Below, in pieces: positions 1-12,608 of a stretch of DNA of 64,000 nt. The notes below the pieces were generated by a model. That model was not told where the DNA came from. It searched no databases and worked only from the letters and a program-made list of their open reading frames with translations. The position numbers and the translations under genes were made by a program. Origin of the DNA: Erysipelothrix amsterdamensis (GTDB lineage Bacteria > Bacillota_I > Bacilli_A > Erysipelotrichales > Erysipelotrichaceae); the NCBI RefSeq assembly GCF_940143175.1, contig NZ_OW659496.1:1-64000 (forward strand). The letters are read 5' to 3'. How positions within the stretch are numbered: position 1 is the first letter of the stretch; each line of letters starts with the position of its first letter.

Positions 1-54
1 ATGGAATTGTATTTTAAATTTGATATTATAGAACTTGCAAAGGGGTATTTGAAT

Positions 55-1416
55 ATGACAACTATGAAATTTTATTTAGAAGATGTTTGGGGAAAAGTAA
101 AGCTTGCAATCAAGGAAAGCAATCATTTCGATGAACCGATCTATAATACTTACATCGAAGATACAAACCTTGCAGCATTGGATGAGTCACGAGCTGTAAT
201 TGTGGTTCCTACCTATCTCCAAAAAGTTATTCTCTCGGAAGAAATTCCGTTTTTAAACGATGTTATTAATCAAATTTTAGATAAAACCTCAATGGTTTGT
301 GAGGTTCTGCTCGAAAATGAGTTTAAAAAAAATATTGCGGTTCAAGTTCCTGTTCAACCTCAGATTCCTGTTGTTATTCGTAATGATGGTATTGCCCCAA
401 ATCAAACATTTGATAACTTCGTTGTTGGTCCAAGTAACAAAGAAAGTCATTCAGCGGCTTTAGGGTGTGCATATCGACCAGGGCAGTTTTACACACCACT
501 CTTTATATACGGTAATTCAGGTCTGGGGAAAACCCATCTCTTAAATGCCATTGGTAATTACATCAAAAAACTGAATCCGGATGCTCGTGTCCTCTATACA
601 TCAAGTTCTGATTTCGTTCGACAAGTTGCGAATTCAATACAAAATCGAACAATAGAAGACTTCAAAGAGCAAATGTATAACCTTGATGTTTTACTAATCG
701 ATGATATTCAATTTCTTGCTGGTAAAGAAAAATCCCATGAGATATTTTTCCATATCTTCAATGAACTTATTTATAATAAAAAACAAATTGTTATTACCAG
801 TGATCGACTCCCCACTGAAATTAAAGGTCTTGAAGACCGCTTGATTAGCCGTTTTTCTTCAGGTCTCTCTGTCGGGGTAGATTCTCCTGAATTTGAAACA
901 TCACTTGCAATTCTTGAATTAAAAATTAAACACAAAAGTGTTGATCCCGGATTATTTGATGAAGATGTTCTAAGCTATATCGCATCAAATTTCTCTAAAG
1001 ATGTACGTATGCTTGAAGGAGCTCTTAACAGATTGCTTTTCTTCTCCATTGAGTTTTCCCAAAATGATCACATCGACATCAACATTGCGATGAATGCATT
1101 TAAAACAAATGGAGAGCCCATTAAAACAAATGAGCTCGATACAAAGACCATTAAACGAATCGTTGCGGATTATTATGGATTAACGCAAGCACAACTTGTT
1201 TCCAAAGCACGTACTAAGGCAATCGCAAATGCACGTCATATTGCAATTTACTTATGTCGTAAACATCTTGACTTGCCATATAACAAAATCGGAGAGGATT
1301 TTGGAAAACGCGATCACTCTACAATTATCAGTGCTTGCGATAAGATTGAAAAGAAACTAAAAACAGATCAGATGCTTGCACGTGCTGTTTATGAACTTGA
1401 AGCTAAAATTAAATAG
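55..1416 (+). CDS. dnaA: Chromosomal replication initiator DnaA
   Basis: DnaA binds DnaA boxes at the origin, melts the DNA and recruits the helicase. Seen: an AAA+ core with Walker A GNSGLGKTHL near residue 153 and Walker B LLIDDIQFL near 213. The C-terminal DNA-binding domain carries the DHSTIISACDKI signature. The start at 55 is preferred because AAAGGGG (39-45) lies 9 bases upstream; the frame is also open from an ATG at base 1, which would add 18 residues with no visible ribosome site. Length (453 aa) is normal. DnaA boxes follow directly after the stop, as expected for an origin. Confidence 0.97.
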   Translation: MTTMKFYLEDVWGKVKLAIKESNHFDEPIYNTYIEDTNLAALDESRAVIVVPTYLQKVILSEEIPFLNDVINQILDKTSMVCEVLLENEFKKNIAVQVPVQPQIPVVIRNDGIAPNQTFDNFVVGPSNKESHSAALGCAYRPGQFYTPLFIYGNSGLGKTHLLNAIGNYIKKLNPDARVLYTSSSDFVRQVANSIQNRTIEDFKEQMYNLDVLLIDDIQFLAGKEKSHEIFFHIFNELIYNKKQIVITSDRLPTEIKGLEDRLISRFSSGLSVGVDSPEFETSLAILELKIKHKSVDPGLFDEDVLSYIASNFSKDVRMLEGALNRLLFFSIEFSQNDHIDINIAMNAFKTNGEPIKTNELDTKTIKRIVADYYGLTQAQLVSKARTKAIANARHIAIYLCRKHLDLPYNKIGEDFGKRDHSTIISACDKIEKKLKTDQMLARAVYELEAKIK

Positions 1417-1560
1417 TTATCAACAGTTATCCACAATTATCCACAATTTAGCAACAGCAATTTAACACGAAATAACCGCTTGTTTACAGTGTTTACTGCA
1501 AGTTATACACTTATCCACAGGCCCTAGTAATACTAATTAATTATTTAATACTAATAAACT
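1417..1560. other. oriC-type region with DnaA boxes and unwinding element
   Basis: Downstream of dnaA are box-like 9-mers TTATCAACA (1417-1425), TTATCCACA (1427-1435), TTATCCACA (1437-1445), TTATACACT (1503-1511) and TTATCCACA (1511-1519). The last box is followed by a short GC cluster (GGCCC, 1520-1524) and then T/A-rich triplets TAG-TAA-TAC-TAA from 1525 into an AT-rich stretch. This box, GC cluster, DnaA-trio order is the layout described for the basal unwinding system of Bacillus subtilis. Origin function is inferred; a second box cluster could lie upstream of base 1, outside the window. Confidence 0.85.
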
Positions 1561-1647
1561 TATCGCCTTGTAGAACATTTTAATTAAAAGTTCTTTAGGA
1601 AATAGGTTTATTTTTACGAAAAAGAATACAATAAAAAGTTCATAATA

Positions 1648-1656
1648 TGATATAAT
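1648..1656 (+). promoter_or_regulatory. Extended -10 promoter for dnaN
   Basis: TGATATAAT (1648-1656) is a textbook extended -10 element, with no good -35. It lies 34 bases before the dnaN start. Confidence 0.6.
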
Positions 1657-1689
1657 TAAGACAATAGTGTTTATCATTTGGAGGGTTAT

Positions 1690-2808
1690 ATGAAGTTCAA
1701 TATAAAGAAACAATCATTTTATAAAGCATTGTCCTCTGTAGGACGTGCAGCATCTACACATTCACCATTACCAATTCTGTCTGGAATTAAGTTCGAGTTA
1801 AGAGATGATGCTTTAACATTAATTGCAAGTGATTCTAATATTTCCATTAAAGAAGTTCTTTATGCGAATGACGAAAATAAATTGAACGTCTATGAAGAAG
1901 GTGAAGTAGTTTTAGAATCGCGTTATATTCTAGAAGCAGTTCGTAAGCTTGATAGTGATTTTATAGATTTTGAAATTATTGATGGAGCGTTAACACGTAT
2001 TAGTGGAAATAAAGCCGAATACAACATCAATGGTAGTAAAGCAGAACTTTATCCAACAATTGATTTTACAAAACCAACTAAAGAATTTAAGATGCCTGGT
2101 TTTAAACTTTCCGAAGTGATTCAACAAACTGCATTTGTTTGTTCCACAAGTGAGGATCGTCCAATATTCACAGGTGTTAATTTCAAAGCAGATGGAAATA
2201 CCATGAACTGTGTTGCAACGGATAGTTATCGATTAGCTAAAAAATCAATCGATCTTCCAACACCGATGGATTTCAATATTTGCATTCCTGCGGTGAATCT
2301 TTATGAAGTCTCAAAAACAATTAGTGATAACAAAGACGTTCATATTGCAGTTTCAGATAAACTCGTTCAATTCTATGTGGACTCAACTCTAATACAATCA
2401 CGTCTTATTGACGGATTGTTCCCGGATGTTAATCGACTAATTCCAGCGGAGTATGGATTTGAATTAACAGTTAACAGTCACGATATGATTAGTGCAATTG
2501 ATCGTTCATCCTTCCTAAAGAGTGATGGTTATTGGACTGTAAAATTAGAAGCATCAAATGAAGGTGTCTTAATTAGTTCTAAATCTCAAGAAATTGGTAG
2601 TTCAGAAGAAATTTTAAAACCAATTGATTACATTGGTGGTAACTTAAAAATTTCCTTCAGTGGACGTTATATGATCGAAGCTCTGAAATCATTTAAAACG
2701 GATATCGTTAAGATTTTATTTGTGGGAGAAATGCAAGCATTTATTCTTAAAAACCCAGAAGATGATTCGATTGTTCAACTCGTTTTACCTGTAAGAACAT
2801 TCGATTAA
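1690..2808 (+). CDS. dnaN: DNA polymerase III beta subunit (sliding clamp)
   Basis: This is the ring-shaped processivity clamp that holds DNA polymerase III on DNA and also recruits repair proteins such as MutS and MutL. The protein (372 aa, normal length) begins MKFNIKKQSFYKALSSVGRA and contains the domain pattern PILSGIKFEL near the N-terminus. It ends LVLPVRTF, close to the usual LxxPVR terminus. The start at 1690 is chosen for TTGGAGGG (1678-1685) just upstream; a TTG at 1678 is in frame but overlaps that ribosome site. It follows dnaA and the origin, the normal Firmicutes order. Confidence 0.97.
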   Translation: MKFNIKKQSFYKALSSVGRAASTHSPLPILSGIKFELRDDALTLIASDSNISIKEVLYANDENKLNVYEEGEVVLESRYILEAVRKLDSDFIDFEIIDGALTRISGNKAEYNINGSKAELYPTIDFTKPTKEFKMPGFKLSEVIQQTAFVCSTSEDRPIFTGVNFKADGNTMNCVATDSYRLAKKSIDLPTPMDFNICIPAVNLYEVSKTISDNKDVHIAVSDKLVQFYVDSTLIQSRLIDGLFPDVNRLIPAEYGFELTVNSHDMISAIDRSSFLKSDGYWTVKLEASNEGVLISSKSQEIGSSEEILKPIDYIGGNLKISFSGRYMIEALKSFKTDIVKILFVGEMQAFILKNPEDDSIVQLVLPVRTFD

Positions 2809-2813
2809 ATAGT

Positions 2814-3563
2814 ATGTTAAAGAATCAAAGACATTTACAACTTATCCACTATATTGATTTGCATCAATTTGCAAAAGTTGAAGAGCTTGCACAACTTGTG
2901 GATGTTTCCGAAATAACCGTTCGTCGAGATATCAATGAATTGGATGAAAAAGGGTTAGTTCATAAAGTTCATGGTGGTGCTACTTCCATCACAATTCGAG
3001 ATTACTCTAATGATATCGAATTGCATACACGAAATGACGTTAATTCAGATATTAAAGACCAAATAGCAAAGTCAGCTGCATCATTGGTTAAAACGAATGC
3101 TGTTGTATATCTTGATGCTGGGACATCTGTTTCACGGATGATTCCCTATCTAAAAGATAAACATGTTACGGTCTATACGCACGGTTTACATCATGTTGAC
3201 GCCTTAGTTCAGTATGGTATCGAGTGTTATGTAATTGGTGGTTTTGTGAAGCCTACAACACGTGCTGCAGTAGGGGGATTAAGTACTCAGTATTTAAAAC
3301 AGATGAATTTTGACCAAGCATTCATTGGATTCAATGCATTGGATGTGGATTTCGGATTTTCCACACCTGATGAAATGGAAGCAGTAACGAAATCTACAAT
3401 TATTGCTCAATCATCACAGGTATATTTTATTGGGGATAGTTCTAAATTTAATAAGAAATCGAGTGTGCGTTTCGCATCATCAAATGATGGAATTCTTATC
3501 ACTGATCAAGACCCAGGAAAATCTTATAAAAATTATGATATTAAAGTACAAGGTGAGCGATAA
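2814..3563 (+). CDS. fruR: DeoR-family transcriptional regulator (fructose operon repressor-like)
   Basis: A DeoR-type sugar-responsive repressor of 249 aa. The N-terminal winged helix is visible in VSEITVRRDINELDEKGLV near residues 30-50, followed by the family's KVHGGA motif and a sugar-phosphate-sensing domain of the DeoRC type (LDAGTSVSRM, YVIGGFVKPTTRAAVGG). It starts only 5 bases after dnaN with no clear ribosome site, so it may be read through from dnaN. The next genes are fruK and fruA, so a role as fructose-1-phosphate-responsive regulator of that operon is inferred from context. Confidence 0.85.
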   Translation: MLKNQRHLQLIHYIDLHQFAKVEELAQLVDVSEITVRRDINELDEKGLVHKVHGGATSITIRDYSNDIELHTRNDVNSDIKDQIAKSAASLVKTNAVVYLDAGTSVSRMIPYLKDKHVTVYTHGLHHVDALVQYGIECYVIGGFVKPTTRAAVGGLSTQYLKQMNFDQAFIGFNALDVDFGFSTPDEMEAVTKSTIIAQSSQVYFIGDSSKFNKKSSVRFASSNDGILITDQDPGKSYKNYDIKVQGER

Positions 3564-3573
3564 GTTCACCTTT
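3550..3573 (+). terminator. Possible weak terminator at end of deoR-type gene
   Basis: AGGTGA and TCACCT arms flank the stop codon and are followed by TTTTTC. The stem is short, so termination may be partial. Confidence 0.45.
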
Positions 3574-3616
3574 TTCTATGTATTGAATAAAAATGATATT
3601 TTATGATAAATAATGT

Positions 3617-3645
3617 TTGAAACCACTTACATAATGTGTTATTCT
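3617..3645 (+). promoter_or_regulatory. Promoter of fruK-fruA
   Basis: TTGAAA (3617-3622), a 17-base spacer, and TATTCT (3640-3645). An AGGAGG ribosome site follows at about 3653. This would let the fructose genes be expressed apart from dnaN. Confidence 0.55.
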
Positions 3646-3665
3646 ATTTTTAGGAGGAAATAATT

Positions 3666-4592
3666 ATGATTTATATCGTTACACTTAACCCCTCAATTGA
3701 TTACCTAATGTCACCCAAAACATTATCCTTGGGGATAACGAACCGTTCTGAAGAAGAACAGATACGTATTGGTGGAAAAGGTATTAATGTTGGAGTTGTA
3801 CTCAATAATCTTGGACAATCTTCCACATGTGTTGGATTTCTTGGGGGATTTACAGGAAACCATATTCGTGAAGAATTAAAAAAATATCCTCTGCTTGTTG
3901 ATGGTTTTAGAGATTCTAAACACCCAACACGCATCAATATTAAACTTGATTATAAGGGAGAGACGGAAATAAATGGGAGTGGTCATCCCATCGATGCTTC
4001 TTCAATTGAAGCGTTATCTACATTTATGACTACACTTACTTCTGAAGACTTTGTGGTCCTAACTGGTAGTGTTGCATCGGGAATGTCTTACGACTGGTAT
4101 GTCTCAGTTTGTGAGGCATTGGATAAACAAAATATTCCTTTTGCAGTCGATGTTAGTTCAGATAAACTCATTGACATGATTTCTTATCATCCACTCTTAA
4201 TAAAACCAAATCAGGATGAAATTTGTGCAATTCTCGGATTACAAAATGAGAATTTATCCATTGAACAATTATTAAGTGAGTCAAAAAAATTAATTGAAAG
4301 GGGGGCACGTAATATTATTGTCTCACTTGGGTCACAAGGATCCGTGTTAATTACTGATAAAGGATGTTATCGCGCTTATGCACCTGAAGGGGTCTTGATA
4401 GATTCTGTAGGTGCTGGAGATTCGATGGTTGCCGCATTTATATATGGTTATGTAAATGACTATTCGCTACTTGAAACGTATCGATTAGCTTGTGCTGCAG
4501 GAAGTGCCACTGCATTCTCCGATCATCTTGCGTCTTCCGAAACAATAGAAAAATTAAAAGATAAAATAATTATCGAAAGGATCGATCTATAA
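3666..4592 (+). CDS. fruK: 1-phosphofructokinase (PfkB family)
   Basis: FruK phosphorylates fructose-1-phosphate, made by the fructose PTS, to fructose-1,6-bisphosphate in the cytoplasm. Both PfkB signatures are visible: GGKGINVGVVLNNLG near residue 37 and the C-terminal DSVGAGDSMVAAFIYG with its catalytic Asp. Length 308 aa is normal. A strong AGGAGG precedes the ATG. The stop is one base before fruA, so the two are cotranscribed. Tagatose-6-phosphate kinase is a related alternative, but the adjacent fructose-type PTS makes FruK far more likely. Confidence 0.93.
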   Translation: MIYIVTLNPSIDYLMSPKTLSLGITNRSEEEQIRIGGKGINVGVVLNNLGQSSTCVGFLGGFTGNHIREELKKYPLLVDGFRDSKHPTRINIKLDYKGETEINGSGHPIDASSIEALSTFMTTLTSEDFVVLTGSVASGMSYDWYVSVCEALDKQNIPFAVDVSSDKLIDMISYHPLLIKPNQDEICAILGLQNENLSIEQLLSESKKLIERGARNIIVSLGSQGSVLITDKGCYRAYAPEGVLIDSVGAGDSMVAAFIYGYVNDYSLLETYRLACAAGSATAFSDHLASSETIEKLKDKIIIERIDL

Positions 4593-4593
4593 T

Positions 4594-6450
4594 ATGAAAA
4601 ATATCACTCAAGTTTTAAAACCAAATCTTGTAATTTTTGATTTAAATGCATCATCTAAAGATGAAGTTCTTATTGAAATGGCCAGAAAACTGAGCCAAGA
4701 GGGAATTGTATCAGATGAAATGTCTTTTATTGAAACACTTAAAGAACGTGAAGCAATAAGTACGACAGGTGTTGGCGATGGAATTGCAATTCCTCATGGT
4801 CGAAGTTCTGTCGTGTCGGAATCCGTTGTTGTATTTGGACGAAGTGATAAAGGTATTGATTTTGACTCCATGGATGGAAAACCAGCACATCTGTTCTTTA
4901 TGATTGCAACACCTGAAAATTCTGGTGATGATCATTTAGAAATCTTATCAAGCTTATCCGGCTTGTTGATGAAGTCGGAGGTTCAAGGATCAATACGTAC
5001 TGCATCAACTTATGATGAACTTGTTGAAGCATTTGATTTTGATCAGGAAACTAAACCGGAAGTTGTGGAGAGTGAATCATTTGTCGTTGCAGTTACTGCA
5101 TGTGCAACAGGTATTGCACACACCTATATGGCAGCTGAAAAACTTCAAGAGACTGCTAAAAACAAAGGAATCGCAATTAAAGTTGAAACAAATGGCTCAT
5201 CTGGTGTCGGGAATCGTTTAACACAAGATGATATTAAAAAAGCGGATGCGGTTATTGTTGCTGCTGATATAAATGTTGAGATGAATCGTTTTGATGGTAA
5301 AAAACTGATTAAAGTTCCGGTTGCATCGGCAATCAGTCATGCGGATTCTCTAATCGATAAAGCACTAAATGAATCAGATGTTTATAAGGCATCGTCTACA
5401 GAACCTTCTGGTGAAGAGACTGAAGGAAGTAATCTTTATAAGCACCTCTTAAACGGCGTATCACATATGCTACCCTTTGTTGTTGGTGGAGGTATTTTGA
5501 TTGCGATTGCATTTATGCTTGACCAATTAATGGGTGTACCTACTGCAGAATTAGGACAACTTGGTTCTTATAATGCATTTCCAGCCATATTAAAAGATAT
5601 TGGTGGCCAAGCATTTGGGTTTATGTTGCCAGTTCTAGCAGGTTATATTGCTTATAGTATTGCAGACCGTCCAGGTCTTGTTGTCGGATTTGTTGCTGGT
5701 GGCATTGCATCAACAGGTGGAGCTGGGTTCTTAGGAGCTTTAATTGGTGGATTCTTAGCAGGTTATGCTATGAATACTATTAAGAAACTTCTAACAAGTC
5801 TTCCACAAAGTTTAGACGGTATTAAAACCATCCTCTTGTATCCGGTACTAGGAGTCCTTGTGACAGGTTTATTGATGGTTTTAATAAATATACCTATGAA
5901 ATCTGTTAATGAGGCAATGAATGCCTTCTTAAATGGCTTGTCAGGCACAAATGCAGTATTGTTAGGGGCACTTTTAGGCGGTATGATGGCTGTAGACCTT
6001 GGTGGTCCAATTAATAAAGCGGCTTATGTGTTTGGAACTGGTACCTTAGCTGCTACAGCGGCAGGTCAAGGGAGTGCGGTTATGGCAGCTGTCATGGCTG
6101 CAGGAATGGTTCCTCCTCTTGCTGTCTTTGTTGCCACATTATTATTCAAACATAAATTTAAAGCTGAAGAGCGACAAGCAGGTATGACAAACTTGATTTT
6201 AGGAGCTTCTTTCATTACTGAGGGTGCTATTCCTTTCGCATCAAGTGATCCGCTTCGTGTTATTCCAAGTTTCATCGTTGGTTCCGCACTAACTGGAGCC
6301 TTATCATTAGCGTTCAATATCACGGTTAATGCACCGCATGGTGGACTCTTCGTTATTCTACTTGTGAGTCAACCACTCTTGTATATTTTATTTATCATTA
6401 TTGGTTCTGTTGTTAGTGGGCTTTTAATGGGTATTTTAAAGCGTATTTAG
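4594..6450 (+). CDS. fruA: Fructose PTS transporter subunit EIIABC
   Basis: A membrane permease that imports fructose and phosphorylates it to fructose-1-phosphate. Domains in order: EIIA (about 1-150) with the phosphorylated His in GVGDGIAIPHG (His68); EIIB (about 160-260) with active Cys170 in VTACATGIAHTYMA; EIIC (about 280-618) with several glycine-rich membrane segments and the EGAIPFA motif. All phosphotransfer residues are present and the three-domain order is the usual Gram-positive one. It is coupled to fruK upstream. Confidence 0.95.
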   Translation: MKNITQVLKPNLVIFDLNASSKDEVLIEMARKLSQEGIVSDEMSFIETLKEREAISTTGVGDGIAIPHGRSSVVSESVVVFGRSDKGIDFDSMDGKPAHLFFMIATPENSGDDHLEILSSLSGLLMKSEVQGSIRTASTYDELVEAFDFDQETKPEVVESESFVVAVTACATGIAHTYMAAEKLQETAKNKGIAIKVETNGSSGVGNRLTQDDIKKADAVIVAADINVEMNRFDGKKLIKVPVASAISHADSLIDKALNESDVYKASSTEPSGEETEGSNLYKHLLNGVSHMLPFVVGGGILIAIAFMLDQLMGVPTAELGQLGSYNAFPAILKDIGGQAFGFMLPVLAGYIAYSIADRPGLVVGFVAGGIASTGGAGFLGALIGGFLAGYAMNTIKKLLTSLPQSLDGIKTILLYPVLGVLVTGLLMVLINIPMKSVNEAMNAFLNGLSGTNAVLLGALLGGMMAVDLGGPINKAAYVFGTGTLAATAAGQGSAVMAAVMAAGMVPPLAVFVATLLFKHKFKAEERQAGMTNLILGASFITEGAIPFASSDPLRVIPSFIVGSALTGALSLAFNITVNAPHGGLFVILLVSQPLLYILFIIIGSVVSGLLMGILKRI

Positions 6451-6474
6451 TTCTTTTTTAACACAATTATCATG

Positions 6475-6507
6475 AAACCACATTTCGTTTAAAGAATGTG
6501 GTTTTTT
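6475..6507 (+). terminator. Terminator of the fru operon
   Basis: Arms AAACCACATT (6475-6484) and AATGTGGTTT (6495-6504) are perfectly complementary, and a T-run follows. Confidence 0.85.
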
Positions 6508-6587
6508 GTGCGTTTTATGAGCCGTAAAAAGATGATTTTAATTCGATTTTATAGTATAATAAGATGGTAATAAAAAGGATGGGTGCT

Positions 6588-6789
6588 ATGAAAAAAGAGA
6601 CTCAATATATCACTTTAGGACAATTTCTAAAAGTGGCGGATTATGTTAATTCAGGTGGTGAAGCGAAACACCTGATTCATACGTTTTCAATTCAAGTAAA
6701 CGGTGAAGAAGAGAACCGACGCGGTAGAAAGTTGTATCCTGGAGATGTTGTTGTAATTAACGGTAATAAACACGAAATCACAACAGAAC

Positions 6790-6800
<11 letters not shown>
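6588..6800 (+). CDS. yaaA: S4-domain RNA-binding protein (YaaA/RlbA type)
   Basis: A small protein (70 aa) made almost entirely of one S4-like RNA-binding fold: TLGQFLKVADYVNSGGEAKH, then VQVNGEEENRRGRKLYPGDVV, the usual positions of the S4 helix and strand elements. This family is regularly encoded between dnaN and recF in Firmicutes and is thought to act in ribosome assembly. The start at 6588 is chosen for AAGGATGGG just upstream; an in-frame ATG at 6564 would overlap the likely promoter (TATAAT, 6555-6560). It overlaps recF by 11 bases. Confidence 0.88.
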
Positions 6801-9794
<2,994 letters not shown>

Positions 9795-9803
9795 GAGGAC
9801 ATA

Positions 9804-12311
9804 ATGGAAGATAATACACAGAGTTATGACAAAATAAAACAACGTAATATTTCTGAAGAAATGAAAAAATCATTCGTCTCCTATGCCATGTCAGTAATTG
9901 TTTCACGTGCGTTGCCTGATGTGCGTGATGGATTGAAACCTGTTCACCGTCGTATTTTATACGCGATGAATGATCTTGGTATGACAAGTGATAAACCATA
10001 TAAAAAATCTGCTCGTATTGTTGGTGAAGTAATTGGTAAGTATCACCCTCATGGTGATACTGCTGTTTATGATTCAATGGTACGTATGGCACAAGAGTTT
10101 TCATATCGATATATGTTGATTGACGGTCACGGTAACTTTGGGTCAATCGATGGAGATGGTGCTGCTGCGATGCGTTATACAGAAGCGCGCATGTCTAAAA
10201 TATCAATGGAATTGATTCGTGACATCAACAAAAATACTGTAGATTTTATTGATAACTATGATGGTGAAGAACGTGAACCAGCGGTACTTCCATCACGTTT
10301 CCCAAACGTTCTTGTTAATGGTGGTACTGGGATTGCAGTTGGTATGGCAACGAATATTCCTCCTCATAATCTAGGAGAAGTAATTGATGCAACGATTGCA
10401 CTAATTGACAACCCAGATATAACAATCAAAGAACTTATGGAAGATTATATTTTTGGCCCTGATTTTCCAACAGGGGCACTTTTACTTGGACGTAGTGGAA
10501 TCAAATCTGCATTTGAAACAGGACGTGGTTCTGTAGTTATGCGGGCAAAAGTGGATATCGAAGAAATGAAGAATGGTAAACCACGAATTATTATTTCAGA
10601 AATTCCATATCAAGTTAATAAAGCAACTTTAGTAGAAAAAATCGCAACACTTGTTCGTGATAAAGAAATTGATGGCATCACTGATTTAAGAGACGAGTCG
10701 AACCGTGAAGGAATTCGTATTGTTGTAGAATTACGTAGAGAAGTCCAAGCGGAGGTTGTATTAAATCAACTGTATCGTCTTACAGCACTTCAGTCATCCT
10801 TTGGGGTGAATATGTTAGCACTGGTTAATGGACGACCAGAGTTATTAAATCTATTACAAGTATTAAGTCACTACCGTGATCATCAAATTGAAATTGTTAC
10901 ACGTAGAACACAGTTTGAATTAAAAAAAGCAGAAGATCGAGCACATATCCTACAAGGACTTATGATTGCACTTGATCATATTGACGAAGTTATTTCAATT
11001 ATACGTTCATCTAAAGATGATCCAGAAGCGATTACTCGACTCAATGAAGCGTTTGATCTAACAGAAATCCAATCTAAAGCCGTATTAGATATGCAATTAC
11101 GTCGTTTGACGGGATTACAGCGTGATAAAGTTGAGAGTGAATTCAATGAACTAACAATCCTAATTGTTGATTTAAAAGATATCTTAGCTAATCATGATCG
11201 TTTACTTACAATTATTAAAGACGAATTAACTGAAATTAAAACAAAATTTGGTGATAACCGTCGTTCTGAAATTGTGGAAGCTGATATTGATATGTTGGAT
11301 GAAGACTTAATTCCGGTTGAAGATATTGTCGTTACGATGACGATGAACGGATATATCAAACGTACAACTGTCGATTCATTCAATACACAAAACCGTGGTG
11401 GTAAAGGTGTTCGTGGTATTAGCACATATGATGAAGACACCGTTGATCAATTTATAGCGATGTCAACACATGACTACCTATTACTCTTCACAAACCTCGG
11501 AAAAGTTTACCGTATTCGTGGATTTAATGTACCGTCTTCAAGCCGTACATCAAAAGGAATCCCAGTTGTTAACTTACTAAACCTTACAGAAGGTGAAACA
11601 GTAAAAACGCTTGTAAAGGTTGCGAAAGATGACGAATCAAAATATGCATTCTTCGTTACAAAACAAGGTATCGTGAAGCGTGTCGAAGTTCAAGAATTTG
11701 AATCAATACGTCAAAACGGTAAAATTGCGATTACACTCCGTGAAGATGACGAGCTCGTTGGTGTTCGTATGACAAACGGTGATAACGAAATCATTATCGG
11801 AGGAAGCAACGGTAAAGCTGTTCGATTTGACGAAAATGAAGTGCGTTCTATGGGACGTACCGCATCGGGTGTTATTGGATTTAATGTTGATGAAGGTGAA
11901 GTAGTGGGAATTGCTACTGATCGCGAAGGTCAATATATCCTGGCTGTAACAGAAAAAGGTTACGGCAAGCGTACTGATATCTCTGAATACCGACGCACCA
12001 AACGTGGTGCCAAGGGTGTTAAAACAGTAAACATCACTGAGAAGAATGGAAATCTTGTTTCCCTCCGTGCAGTTAATGGCGATGAGGAAGCATTAATCAT
12101 CTCTAACGAAGGAACTGTTATTCGAACCGAAATCAGTAACATTGGAATCTACGGTCGATCAACAATCGGTGTTCGACTGATTAATGTTGGTGAATCAGAT
12201 TCTGTGTCACAAGTTGCGATTCTTCAGCCTACAGTTGAAGAACCAGAAGAAGAACAAACAACAGATCAAGTAGAGCCTGTTAACGAAAAAGAAATAGAAA
12301 TTGTAGAGTAA
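9804..12311 (+). CDS. gyrA: DNA gyrase subunit A
   Basis: The DNA-breaking subunit of gyrase. The catalytic tyrosine is Tyr125 in [10 protein letters not shown]. The quinolone-determining region reads [17 protein letters not shown], giving Thr86 at the E. coli Ser83 position and Asp90 at the Asp87 position. The C-terminal beta-pinwheel has a GyrA-box-like QNRGGKG. The last 30 residues or so are a strongly acidic tail. Length is 835 aa. AGGAGG sits just before the ATG, and a terminator follows the stop. Confidence 0.97.
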   Translation: MEDNTQSYDKIKQRNISEEMKKSFVSYAMSVIVSRALPDVRDGLKPVHRRILYAMNDLGMTSDKPYKKSARIVGEVIGKYHPHGDTAVYDSMVRMAQEFSYRYMLIDGHGNFGSIDGDGAAAMRYTEARMSKISMELIRDINKNTVDFIDNYDGEEREPAVLPSRFPNVLVNGGTGIAVGMATNIPPHNLGEVIDATIALIDNPDITIKELMEDYIFGPDFPTGALLLGRSGIKSAFETGRGSVVMRAKVDIEEMKNGKPRIIISEIPYQVNKATLVEKIATLVRDKEIDGITDLRDESNREGIRIVVELRREVQAEVVLNQLYRLTALQSSFGVNMLALVNGRPELLNLLQVLSHYRDHQIEIVTRRTQFELKKAEDRAHILQGLMIALDHIDEVISIIRSSKDDPEAITRLNEAFDLTEIQSKAVLDMQLRRLTGLQRDKVESEFNELTILIVDLKDILANHDRLLTIIKDELTEIKTKFGDNRRSEIVEADIDMLDEDLIPVEDIVVTMTMNGYIKRTTVDSFNTQNRGGKGVRGISTYDEDTVDQFIAMSTHDYLLLFTNLGKVYRIRGFNVPSSSRTSKGIPVVNLLNLTEGETVKTLVKVAKDDESKYAFFVTKQGIVKRVEVQEFESIRQNGKIAITLREDDELVGVRMTNGDNEIIIGGSNGKAVRFDENEVRSMGRTASGVIGFNVDEGEVVGIATDREGQYILAVTEKGYGKRTDISEYRRTKRGAKGVKTVNITEKNGNLVSLRAVNGDEEALIISNEGTVIRTEISNIGIYGRSTIGVRLINVGESDSVSQVAILQPTVEEPEEEQTTDQVEPVNEKEIEIVE

Positions 12312-12315
12312 CATA

Positions 12316-12342
12316 AGCAAGGAGGAAACTCCTTGCTTTTTC
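12316..12342 (+). terminator. Terminator of gyrBA
   Basis: AGCAAGGAG (12316-12324), loop GAAA, CTCCTTGCT (12329-12337), then a T-run. The stem is perfect. Confidence 0.92.
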
Positions 12343-12354
12343 TTTCGATTCTAT

Positions 12355-12383
12355 TTGACTTAAAATATGATAATGGCTATAAT
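12355..12383 (+). promoter_or_regulatory. Promoter of the serS T-box leader
   Basis: TTGACT (12355-12360), a 17-base spacer, TATAAT (12378-12383): a near-consensus SigA promoter that starts the leader around 12390. Confidence 0.8.
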
Positions 12384-12389
12384 TTACTT

Positions 12390-12590
12390 AACTCGTTGAG
12401 AGGGATTAATATAATTGTTTTATTTAAGAGAGATGATGCTTGGTGAAAATCATTATAAAACTTTATAGTTCCACCCTGGAGAGATTCATTTCGGAAGACA
12501 ACCGTTATCTGTTAAAGGTATGTTCCACGTGGAACATATGAAAAAGGGTGGCACCACGTTTACACGTCCCTTAAGAGGTGTTTTTTTTAT
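12390..12590 (+). promoter_or_regulatory. T-box riboswitch leader of serS
   Basis: A leader of about 200 bases before serS contains the conserved T-box AGGGTGGCACCACG (12545-12558), followed by a possible terminator ending in a run of eight or more T residues (about 12580-12590). T-box leaders sense uncharged tRNA by codon-anticodon pairing and antitermination; with serS downstream the ligand should be tRNA-Ser. TCC in TAGTTCCACC (about 12469) is a candidate specifier, but I could not fold stem I with confidence. A parS-type palindrome lies between stem I and the T-box. Confidence 0.88.
12519..12538. other. parS: parS-type partition site inside the T-box leader
   Basis: TATGTTCCACGTGGAACATA is a perfect 20-bp palindrome whose core TGTTCCACGTGGAACA matches the Bacillus ParB/Spo0J site consensus (TGTTNCACGTGNAACA). 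Its position near the origin fits a ParB loading site. The ParB gene itself is not in this window. Confidence 0.85.
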
Positions 12591-12608
12591 TTTCAAAAGG
12601 AGAAAAAT

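Noticed and set aside
2842-2850. TTATCCACT, one mismatch from a DnaA box, inside the DeoR-type gene
   Set aside because: Single and isolated within coding sequence; no cluster.
9899-9914. TGTTTCACGTGCGTTG in gyrA resembling parS
   Set aside because: Only the left half and centre match; right arm is wrong.
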